The translations under genes were made by a program, and so were the position numbers. A stretch of 64,000 nt of DNA from DASYLJ01 sp964432595 (lineage in GTDB: Bacteria; Desulfobacterota; Binatia; DP-6): contig CAYSOF010000031.1 in the NCBI GenBank assembly GCA_964432595.1, positions 1-64,000 of the forward strand. Direction: 5' to 3'. Positions 1 through 7,714 of the stretch are shown piece after piece (the first letter of the stretch is position 1; the number at the start of each line of letters is the position of its first letter). The notes beneath the pieces are model-generated. The model did no database searches, was not told where the DNA came from, and saw only the letters and a list, made by a program, of their open reading frames with translations.

Positions 1-2
1 GC

Positions 3-1733
3 TGCACCGGCTCGAGCGCCGCGTGTCCCGCCGACGGCTTCGTCTCCGCCGGCACAGAATGCCGCGCCTCGGCCGGCATCTGTGACGTCGCCGAGAGCTG
101 CTCCGGCGCCGCCGCCGACTGCCCGGTCGACGGCTTCCAGCCCTCGTCGCTCGAGTGTCGCGCGTCCGCGGGCGACTGCGACGTCGCCGAGAGCTGCTCG
201 GGCTCCGCGGCCGACTGTCCGGCGGACGCCTTTGCGCCGAGCACCACGGAGTGCCGCGGCGCGGCCGGCGCGTGTGACCTCGCCGAGAGCTGCACAGGCT
301 CGGCGGCGGACTGCCCGACCGACGCCAAGAGCACGGCCGAGTGCCGTGCAGTCGCCGGCTCGTGCGACGTCGCCGAATCGTGCGACGGCGTCAGCGACGA
401 CTGTCCCGCCGACGTCGTGGAGCCGGCGACGACCGAGTGTCGTGCGTCCGCGGGCGTGTGCGACGTCGCCGAAACCTGCGACGGCACCAACGCGGCGTGT
501 CCCACCGACGCCAAGAGCACGGCGGAGTGCCGCGCGTCGGCCGGCGATTGCGACGCGGCCGAGACCTGCGACGGCGTCGGCGACGATTGCCCCGCCGACA
601 GCGTGAGCGGCGCGTTCGTCGTGTGTCGTCCATCCGCGGGCGCCTGCGACGTCGCCGAGACGTGCGACGGCATCGGCACGGGCTGCCCCGCCGACGGCGT
701 CGAGCCGTCCACCACTCCGTGCCGGGCGGCGGCCGACGTCTGCGACGTCGCCGAGAACTGCGACGGCATCGGCACCGCGTGTCCGGCCGACGCGGTCCTG
801 CCCTCGACCACCGAGTGCCGGCCCTCGGCCGGCGCGTGTGACGTCGCCGACAACTGCGACGGCACCGGCACGGCCTGCCCGGCCGACGCCAAGAGCACGG
901 CGCCCTGTCGTGCGAGCGCCGGCGCCTGCGACGTCGCCGAGAGCTGCGACGGTGTGAACGACGCCTGTCCTGCGGACGGCGTGGCGCCGTCGAACACGGT
1001 CTGCCGCCCGACGGCCAACGCGTGCGACGTCGCCGAAACCTGCGACGGCACGACGACGATCTGCCCGGCCGACACGGGTGCGCCGGACGGCGACGCCGAC
1101 GGCACCTGCGACGCGCAGGACAACTGCGCCGTCACCCCGAACCCGACGCAGGCGGATGGTGACACCGACGGTCGCGGCGACGTCTGCGATCCGTGCACCA
1201 ACAGCGTGCCCACGACCGCGATCAAGCCGAAGCTGACGATCGTCAAGCTGTCGACGCCTCCCGGCGACGACAAGCTCAAGTTCAAGGCCCAGTTCGGCTC
1301 GGTGCCGGCGTCGCCGCCGATCGACCCGGTCGCGAACGGCATCCGCTTCCTCGTGAACGACGACACCGGCGCGGCGGTGCTCGACGCGACGATCCCGGGC
1401 GGCGCCTACAGCAACGCCACGCGCGCGGGCTGGAAGGTCAACGGAGCCGGCACGTCGTGGTCGTACAAGAACCGCGGCAACCCGGTGCCGCTGGTTGCCG
1501 GCATCATCAAGGTCAGCCTGAAGAAGCAGAAGACGCCGGGCCTCTACAAAATCGCCATCTCCGGCAAGAACGGCAGCTATCCCGTCGCGGGCTCGAACCT
1601 GCCGGTCGTCGCGACGCTGGTCATCGACCCGCCGTTCGCCACGACGGGTCAGTGCGGAGAGGCCTTCTTCCCCGGTCCGCCGCCGACGCCCAGTTGCACG
1701 CTCTCGAGCGGCGGCGCGCTCAAGTGCAAGTGA
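3..1733 (+). CDS. Disintegrin-loop-like cysteine-rich repeat protein (5' truncated)
   Basis: The reading frame is open from the window edge, so the signal peptide and N-terminal domain are missing; 576 residues are visible. The visible part begins inside a repeat and then has 11 complete units of about 30-32 residues with the pattern C-x6-C-x5-C-x6-C-P-x-D. These are followed by an Asp/Gly-rich thrombospondin-type-3-like stretch (DGDADGTCDAQDNC, then DGDTDGRGDVCD) and a C-terminal domain of about 160 residues ending GALKCK. That C-terminal domain is shared with the two genes downstream. No catalytic motif is visible. From its paralogues I infer a secreted or surface protein whose array is held by disulfides and whose linker binds calcium. 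Its function is unknown; adhesion is a guess. A strong hairpin follows the stop. Confidence 0.85.
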   Translation, partial: CTGSSAACPADGFVSAGTECRASAGICDVAESCSGAAADCPVDGFQPSSLECRASAGDCDVAESCSGSAADCPADAFAPSTTECRGAAGACDLAESCTGSAADCPTDAKSTAECRAVAGSCDVAESCDGVSDDCPADVVEPATTECRASAGVCDVAETCDGTNAACPTDAKSTAECRASAGDCDAAETCDGVGDDCPADSVSGAFVVCRPSAGACDVAETCDGIGTGCPADGVEPSTTPCRAAADVCDVAENCDGIGTACPADAVLPSTTECRPSAGACDVADNCDGTGTACPADAKSTAPCRASAGACDVAESCDGVNDACPADGVAPSNTVCRPTANACDVAETCDGTTTICPADTGAPDGDADGTCDAQDNCAVTPNPTQADGDTDGRGDVCDPCTNSVPTTAIKPKLTIVKLSTPPGDDKLKFKAQFGSVPASPPIDPVANGIRFLVNDDTGAAVLDATIPGGAYSNATRAGWKVNGAGTSWSYKNRGNPVPLVAGIIKVSLKKQKTPGLYKIAISGKNGSYPVAGSNLPVVATLVIDPPFATTGQCGEAFFPGPPPTPSCTLSSGGALKCK

Positions 1734-1756
1734 GACCGGCGTAGCCGGTTGGCACC

Positions 1757-1791
1757 ACGGGCCCCGGGCGCCATGCGCGTCCGGGGCCCGT
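1757..1791 (+). terminator. Hairpin terminator after the first repeat protein
   Basis: An 11-bp perfect stem (1757-1767 with 1781-1791, acgggccccgg and its complement) with a 13-nt loop starts 24 nt after the stop codon. There is no clear T-run. The rest of the 314-base gap to 2047 holds no gene that I can support, only the candidate promoter and ribosome binding site of the next gene. Confidence 0.6.
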
Positions 1792-1960
1792 CGCGCGTCG
1801 GGCATCGGAGACGGGCGTCCGCGATCGCATCGTGTCGTGGAGCGACGCGCACGGGCCTACGCGCGATTCAGCGCGCGACGGGCACCCACACACGGTACGT
1901 GCGACGTTGCATGATTACACGCAGCCCCCCGTAAAGTCTCAGGTCTGATGGCGAATTTTC

Positions 1961-1988
1961 TTGACACGACCCGTTGACGCCGTGGTAC
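1961..1988 (+). promoter_or_regulatory. Candidate sigma70-type promoter of the second repeat protein
   Basis: A perfect -35 hexamer TTGACA (1961-1966) is followed after 16 nt by TGGTAC (1983-1988), a weak -10. The start codon at 2048 lies about 60 nt downstream behind a G-run. The -35 is convincing and the -10 is not. Confidence 0.35.
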
Positions 1989-2047
1989 CCCGCCTCCGCG
2001 GATCCAGTCGGCACGGGTGCCGTCCGGATACCCAGGGGGGACGACGA

Positions 2048-4792
2048 ATGGTTCGGAGTTCGGTGAAGGTGCGGCTCGCGACGTACGCCGCCGCGGTGTT
2101 GCTGCTGACGGCGGCCACGGCCGGCGCGCAGAGCTTCTCCGGCGCGGTCGTGACGAAGAATGCCGGCAACAGCGCGGACAACTTCCAGGACGGCACGACC
2201 GAGAGTTACCAGCGCACGTCGACGGTCGGCTTCCTCACGAACACCGCCACCGTCATCCGCGTCCGCTACGCCGCGGTCGTCGGCACCGACACCGGCATCT
2301 TCGACAGCGTCACCAACGGCCTGACCTCCGATTACAACCTGAACTTCAACGTCACCGCCCCGGGTGCCTACGACCTCCTCGTCTCCACCAGTTTGAGCGG
2401 CGCGTTCACGCTGGTCGACGACGGCGGGGCGGCGACCGCGGACATGTCGGCTGTGACCGGCACGCAGACGGGCGGCACGCTCGTCGGCTCGCTCGGCCTG
2501 ACCGATCCCGGCAGCGCCAGCGGCGGCGGCGGCGCGAACAGCGTCATCTCGCGGAGCTCGCTCGCGACCATCCAGGGCTCGAGCAACGGCGTCGCCAAGC
2601 CGCACACGTTGCGGTTCACCTGGAACTCGTCCTGCTTCAGCGACAGCACGCTCACCGGCGGCGACGAGTGCGCGGTGCGTCTCGGCATCCCGATCGGCTA
2701 TTCCGGCGAGAGCGCCGGCGACTACCCCGGCCAGGGCGGCCGCAACGTGAACGCCGACGGCCACTTCGTCACGGTCACGCTGATCTCGCTCTGCGGCGAC
2801 GGGCTCGTCGACAGCGGCCGCGGCGAGCAGTGCGACCAGGGCGCCAACAACGGCACCACGTCGTCATGCTGCACGTCGGCGTGTCAGTTCCGCACGGCCG
2901 GCCAGACCTGTCGCGCGTCCGCGGGCGTGTGCGATCTCGCCGAGACCTGCAACGGCGCCAGCGGCACCTGCCCCGCCGATCTCAAGAGCACGGCGGTTTG
3001 CCGTCCGTCGGCGGGCTTCTGTGACGTCGCCGAAAGCTGCAACGGAAGCTTCAACGCCTGCCCGCCCGACTTCATGCAGCCGCCGACGCTCAACTGCCGT
3101 GCGTCGGCCGGCCTCTGCGATCCGGCCGAGAACTGCACCGGCACCTCCCCGACGTGTCCCGCCGACGCGAAGCGGCCGAACGGCTTCGTCTGCCGCAGCG
3201 CCATCGGCGCCTGCGACGTCGCCGAGACCTGCAACGGCTCCAGCAACGGCTGCCCGGCCGACGCGCTCGCGCCGGCCAACACCGTCTGCCGCGGCAGCCA
3301 AGGCCTCTGTGACGTCGCCGAAGTGTGCAGCGGCAGCAGCCCGTCGTGCCCCAGCGATCAGTACAAGCCGGCGAACACGGCCTGCCGCAGCGCCGCCGGT
3401 CCGTGCGACGAGGTGGAGAAGTGCAGCGGCGACAACTTCGAGTGTCCCGCCGACGCGTACCTCGGCAGCACGTCGGGCGTGTTCGTCTGCCGGCCCGCGG
3501 CCGGCCCGTGCGACGTGCCGGACTCCTGTGACGGCTCGGGCATCGCCTGCCCGGCGGACGTGAAGCAGCCGTCGACGTCCATCTGCCGCGGCGCCGCCGG
3601 CGTCTGCGACGTCCTCGAGACCTGCAACGGCGTCAGCAACGCCTGCCCGCCCGACGCCTTCCGGCCGTCGACCTTCCCCTGCCGCTCGGCGTCGGGCGTC
3701 TGCGACGTCGCCGAGACGTGCACCGGCTCGAGCGCCGCGTGTCCGGCCGACGGCTTCGCGCCGCCGACCACGCCGTGCCGCGCGGCAGCCGGCGTGTGCG
3801 ACGCGGCCGAGAACTGCACCGGGTCGAGCTCGACCTGCCCGGCCGACGCGAAGAGCACGGCGGAGTGCCGCGCCGCCGCGGGGCTGTGCGACGTCGCCGA
3901 GACCTGCACCGGCTCGAGCAACACCTGTCCCGCCGACGACCTGCGCCCGACCGGATTCAGCTGCCGTCCGTCGGCGGGCGTCTGCGACGTGCCCGAGTCC
4001 TGCTCGGGCCTCGACGCCAACTGCCCGGCCGACAGCGTGTCGGGCGCGTTCGTCGTCTGCCGCCCGTCGAGCGGCACCTGCGACGTCGCCGAGACCTGCG
4101 ACGGCGTCACGGGCGTCTGCCCCGCGGACGAGGGCGGCGCCGACGGTGACGGCGACGGCACGTGCGACGCCGAAGACATCTGTCCGCTCGTGGCCGACCC
4201 GTCGCAGGCGGACACCGACGGCGACGGCCTGGGCGACGTCTGCGACCCGTGCACGAACATCGTGCCGACGACGCAGATCAAGACGCAGCTGAGCATCGTC
4301 AAGCTGCTGACGCCTCCGGGCGACGACCGGCTCAAGTTCAAGGGCTCGTTCGCCGCCGTGCCGAGCAGCCCCACCGTCGACCCGGTCGCGAACGGCATCC
4401 GCGTCGTGGTCGTCGACGGCCCCGGCAACGTCGTCCTCGACGCCACCATCCCGGGCGGCGCCTACGCGGCCGCGCAGAAGGCGGGCTGGAAGGCCAACGC
4501 CACGGGCACGAGCTGGTCGTACAAGAACAGCGGCACGGTCGTGCCGCTCGAGAACGGCATCTACAAGGTCTCGCTGAAGAAGCAGAAGCAGCCCGGCCTC
4601 TACAAGTTCGGGATCGCCGGCAAGAACGGCAGCTACGGGTTCGCCGCGAGCAACCTGCCGCTCACCGGCATCCTCGTGATCGACTCGCCGACCGCCGAGA
4701 CCGGCCAGTGCGGCGAAGCCCACTTCGCGGGTCCGGCTCCATTCCCGCTCTGCACGTTCAGTGCGGGCGGCAACACGGTGAAGTGCAAGTGA
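2048..4792 (+). CDS. Secreted disintegrin-loop-like repeat protein, 13 repeats
   Basis: The protein has 914 residues. The ATG at 2048 was chosen because it follows a GGGGGG ribosome binding site and opens a clear Sec signal peptide (hydrophobic core about residues 10-24, cleavage near AGAQS). Residues about 28-245 form an unassigned beta-rich domain. A Myxococcus-type motif CGDGLVD..GEQCD sits near residue 249. From residue 288 to about 700 there are 13 tandem units of C-x6-C-x5-C-x6-C-P-x-D. Asp-rich calcium-binding-type repeats follow, then a C-terminal domain (about 740-914) ending TVKCK. It lies between two paralogues, and only 50 nt separates it from the next, so the two may be cotranscribed. 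The cysteine spacing equals that recalled for ADAM/snake-venom disintegrin loops. Export is well supported; the role (adhesion, matrix or calcium-dependent assembly) is unknown. Confidence 0.88.
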   Translation: MVRSSVKVRLATYAAAVLLLTAATAGAQSFSGAVVTKNAGNSADNFQDGTTESYQRTSTVGFLTNTATVIRVRYAAVVGTDTGIFDSVTNGLTSDYNLNFNVTAPGAYDLLVSTSLSGAFTLVDDGGAATADMSAVTGTQTGGTLVGSLGLTDPGSASGGGGANSVISRSSLATIQGSSNGVAKPHTLRFTWNSSCFSDSTLTGGDECAVRLGIPIGYSGESAGDYPGQGGRNVNADGHFVTVTLISLCGDGLVDSGRGEQCDQGANNGTTSSCCTSACQFRTAGQTCRASAGVCDLAETCNGASGTCPADLKSTAVCRPSAGFCDVAESCNGSFNACPPDFMQPPTLNCRASAGLCDPAENCTGTSPTCPADAKRPNGFVCRSAIGACDVAETCNGSSNGCPADALAPANTVCRGSQGLCDVAEVCSGSSPSCPSDQYKPANTACRSAAGPCDEVEKCSGDNFECPADAYLGSTSGVFVCRPAAGPCDVPDSCDGSGIACPADVKQPSTSICRGAAGVCDVLETCNGVSNACPPDAFRPSTFPCRSASGVCDVAETCTGSSAACPADGFAPPTTPCRAAAGVCDAAENCTGSSSTCPADAKSTAECRAAAGLCDVAETCTGSSNTCPADDLRPTGFSCRPSAGVCDVPESCSGLDANCPADSVSGAFVVCRPSSGTCDVAETCDGVTGVCPADEGGADGDGDGTCDAEDICPLVADPSQADTDGDGLGDVCDPCTNIVPTTQIKTQLSIVKLLTPPGDDRLKFKGSFAAVPSSPTVDPVANGIRVVVVDGPGNVVLDATIPGGAYAAAQKAGWKANATGTSWSYKNSGTVVPLENGIYKVSLKKQKQPGLYKFGIAGKNGSYGFAASNLPLTGILVIDSPTAETGQCGEAHFAGPAPFPLCTFSAGGNTVKCK

Positions 4793-4842
4793 ACGGGTCT
4801 CGTGGCCCGACAGACGTCTCAACCCAGTACGAGGGGGAAAGC

Positions 4843-7641
4843 ATGATCGTTCGGAGATCGCGACTCGCACCGGCACTCGCCATCGGCCTGGTCCTCGCAT
4901 GGGCCGGATCGGCAGCTGCCCAGCTGTCCGCGGCCAGCTCGAGCAACGCCGGCTCGACCTGCAGCGGCGCCAACAACAGCGACGGCTTCTGTGGGTCCGT
5001 CACCACGCTGCCGACCAATACGAGCACGCAGATCCAGAGCCGCTATGCCTGGATGCTCAACGCCGACGTCGGCGTCGCGTCCACCCGCGACACCAGCGGC
5101 AACGCGCAGCACAACGTGACGTTCAACGCGACGGCCCCCGGCGGCTATCGCCTCGACATCACCACGAGCCGCAGCGGCGACATGAACCGCTTCAGCGACG
5201 TATCCGGCTGCGACGGTCGGGCCGCGATCGGCGGCGTCAGCGGCAGCTCGAACTTCGCGCTCAGCTCCGGCTCCCTCGCCCTCAGCGATCCCGCCGACCT
5301 CGGCAATGGCGGAAGTACTACGTCCTCCCCGATCAGCCAGAGCGGCTCGGCCACGCTCTTCCGCGTCAGCAACGGCGCCGCACAGGGGCACAGCCTGACG
5401 TTCACCTGGAACGGCAGCGTGCGCAGCAACTCGTGCGAAGCGGCCGTCCGGCTCGGCAACGGCGGCGGCACGGTCACCGGTTGCAGCGGCACCTGCCAGT
5501 ACCCGGGCTCGCCGTCGCGTACCCAGGCCAACGACGGCCACTTCGTCACCGTCGCGTACACGTCGCTCTGCGGCAACAGCACCGTCGATGCGAGCGTCGG
5601 CGAGCAGTGCGACCTCGGCGCCGCGAACGGCTCCTCGACCTCGTGCTGCACGAGCACCTGCCAGTTCCGCGCCGCCGCACAGGTCTGCCGCGCGTCCGCC
5701 GGTCTCTGCGATCTCCAGGAGACCTGCTCGGGATCGAGCGGCAGCTGTCCGGCGGATGCGAAGAGCACCGCGCAGTGTCGTGGCGTCGCCGGCTCCTGCG
5801 ACGTCGCCGAGAACTGCAACGGCTCGAGCAACACCTGTCCCACCGACACGTTCCTGCCGTCGTCGACCGTGTGTCGCGCGGCGCCCAACGTGTGCGACGT
5901 TCCCGAGAACTGCACGGGCTCGAGCGCGGCCTGCCCGGCCGATGCGGTCCGTCCGTCCTCGTTCGAGTGTCGTGCCTCGGCCGGCTTCTGTGACCTCGCC
6001 GAGAACTGCAACGGCTCCAGCACGACCTGTCCCACCGACGTGTTCCGGCCGTCGTCGGTCGAGTGCCGCGGCTCGGCGGGCCTCTGCGACGTCGCCGAGA
6101 ACTGCACCGGCTCGAGCGCGACCTGCCCGGCCGACGCCCTGGCGCCGAGCAGCACCGTCTGCCGTGGCTCGGCCGGCGACTGCGACGTCGCGGAGAATTG
6201 CACCGGCTCCAGCGTGAGCTGTCCGGCCGACGGCTTCGCGCCGTCGAGCACCGTCTGCCGCGGCGCCGCCGGCGTCTGCGACGTCGCCGAGAGCTGCACC
6301 GGCTCGGCCGCCGCGTGCCCGGCCGATGCGAAGAGCACGGCGGAGTGTCGTGCATCGGCCGGCGTCTGCGACGTCGCCGAGTCGTGCGACGGCGCGGGCA
6401 ACGACTGCCCCGCCGACGGCTTCCAGCCCTCCACCACCGAATGTCGGGCCTCCGCGGGCGATTGTGACCTCGCCGAGACCTGTGACGGTGCCACCGCCGA
6501 CTGCCCGGCCGATGCCAAGAGCACGGCCGAGTGCCGGGCCTCCGCCGGCGACTGCGACCCGTCCGAGACCTGCGACGGCGTGGGCGACGATTGCCCCGCC
6601 GACAGCGTCAGCGGCGCGTTCGTCGAGTGCCGCGCCTCGGCCGGCGTCTGCGACGTCGCCGAGAACTGTGACGGCGTGAACCCCGCGTGCCCCGCGGACG
6701 TCGTCGTGCCGGCCACCACCGAATGCCGCGCCTCCGGCGGCGTGTGCGATCCTGCCGAGTCGTGTGACGGCGTCACGGGCGCTTGCCCCGCCGACGCGAA
6801 GAGCACGGCTCAGTGCCGTGGCAGCGCCGGCGTCTGCGACGTCGCCGAGAGCTGCGACGGCGTGAACGACGGCTGCCCGGCCGACCTGCTGGCGCCGTCC
6901 ACCACCGTCTGCCGTCCGTCCGCCGGGGCCTGTGACCTGGCCGAGAACTGCGACGGCTCGACCACGACCTGCCCCGTCGACAGCGGGCTGCCCGACGGCG
7001 ATGCCGACGGCACCTGCGACGCCCAGGACAACTGCGAGGTCACGCCCAACCCGACCCAGGCGGACGGCGACGGCGACGATCGCGGCGACGCGTGCGATCC
7101 GTGCACGAACAGCGTCCCGACGGGGGCGCTCAAGACCAAGCTGACGATCGTGAAGCTCCAGACGCCTCCGGGAGACGACAAGCTCAAGTTCTCGGGGCAG
7201 TTCGGCGCGGTGCCGACCACGCCGGCCGTCGACCCGGTCACGAAGGGAATCCGCTTCCTCGTGAACGACGCCACGGGCGCGGTCGTCCTCGACGCGATCA
7301 TCCCCGGTGGCGCCTACAACACGGCGAACCGCGCGGGCTGGAAGGCGAACGGCGCGGGCACGGCGTGGACGTACAAGAACGCCGGCAGCCCGGTGCCGCT
7401 CATCTCCGGCATCACCAAGGTGAGCCTGAAGAAGCAGAAGACGCCCGGCCTCTTCAAGGTCAGCATCTCGGGCAAAGCCGGCAGCTACGCGGTGTCGGGT
7501 TCGAACCTCCCCGTCGTCGCCACGCTGGTCATCGACTCCCCGTTCGCCGCCAGCGGTCAGTGCGGCGAGGCGTTCTTCCCGGGTCCGCCGCCGGTGCCGA
7601 GCTGCACGCTCTCGGCCAGCGGCGCGCTCAAGTGCAAGTGA
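4843..7641 (+). CDS. Secreted disintegrin-loop-like repeat protein, 14 repeats
   Basis: The protein has 932 residues. The ATG at 4843 follows gaGGGGGaaagc and opens a Sec signal peptide (basic N-terminus, hydrophobic core, cleavage near SAAAQ). An N-terminal beta-rich domain (about 25-245) is followed by a CGNSTVDASVGEQCD motif. Fourteen tandem units C-x6-C-x5-C-x6-C-P-x-D run from residue 282 to about 716. Several units carry the same AKSTAE/AKSTAQ spacer found in the sister genes. An Asp-rich linker (DGDADGTCDAQDNC, DGDGDDRGDACD) and the common C-terminal domain (about 764-932, ending GALKCK) complete the protein. The C-terminal domain and 3' hairpin resemble those of the first gene more than the second. 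This suggests duplication or gene conversion between outer copies. Confidence 0.88.
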   Translation: MIVRRSRLAPALAIGLVLAWAGSAAAQLSAASSSNAGSTCSGANNSDGFCGSVTTLPTNTSTQIQSRYAWMLNADVGVASTRDTSGNAQHNVTFNATAPGGYRLDITTSRSGDMNRFSDVSGCDGRAAIGGVSGSSNFALSSGSLALSDPADLGNGGSTTSSPISQSGSATLFRVSNGAAQGHSLTFTWNGSVRSNSCEAAVRLGNGGGTVTGCSGTCQYPGSPSRTQANDGHFVTVAYTSLCGNSTVDASVGEQCDLGAANGSSTSCCTSTCQFRAAAQVCRASAGLCDLQETCSGSSGSCPADAKSTAQCRGVAGSCDVAENCNGSSNTCPTDTFLPSSTVCRAAPNVCDVPENCTGSSAACPADAVRPSSFECRASAGFCDLAENCNGSSTTCPTDVFRPSSVECRGSAGLCDVAENCTGSSATCPADALAPSSTVCRGSAGDCDVAENCTGSSVSCPADGFAPSSTVCRGAAGVCDVAESCTGSAAACPADAKSTAECRASAGVCDVAESCDGAGNDCPADGFQPSTTECRASAGDCDLAETCDGATADCPADAKSTAECRASAGDCDPSETCDGVGDDCPADSVSGAFVECRASAGVCDVAENCDGVNPACPADVVVPATTECRASGGVCDPAESCDGVTGACPADAKSTAQCRGSAGVCDVAESCDGVNDGCPADLLAPSTTVCRPSAGACDLAENCDGSTTTCPVDSGLPDGDADGTCDAQDNCEVTPNPTQADGDGDDRGDACDPCTNSVPTGALKTKLTIVKLQTPPGDDKLKFSGQFGAVPTTPAVDPVTKGIRFLVNDATGAVVLDAIIPGGAYNTANRAGWKANGAGTAWTYKNAGSPVPLISGITKVSLKKQKTPGLFKVSISGKAGSYAVSGSNLPVVATLVIDSPFAASGQCGEAFFPGPPPVPSCTLSASGALKCK

Positions 7642-7665
7642 TCCCGGCCTAGCCGGATCGTGACG

Positions 7666-7695
7666 GGGCCCCGGATGCAGCCGCATCCGGGGCCC
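7666..7695. terminator. Bidirectional terminator between repeat protein and protease genes
   Basis: A perfect 12-bp stem (gggccccggatg, 7666-7677, with 7684-7695) and a 6-nt loop sit between two convergent stop codons (7641 plus, 7715 minus). The core gggccccgg resembles the hairpin after the first repeat gene. Confidence 0.7.
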
Positions 7696-7714
7696 TGCCA
7701 TTTCTGCGGCCCGA

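Noticed and set aside
4819..7701. A 960-residue reverse-strand open frame across the third repeat gene
   Set aside because: It is an antisense shadow of the GC-rich Cys repeats: Arg/Ala/Gly-rich, no signal, no domain. The plus strand has a full signal peptide and cysteine pattern.
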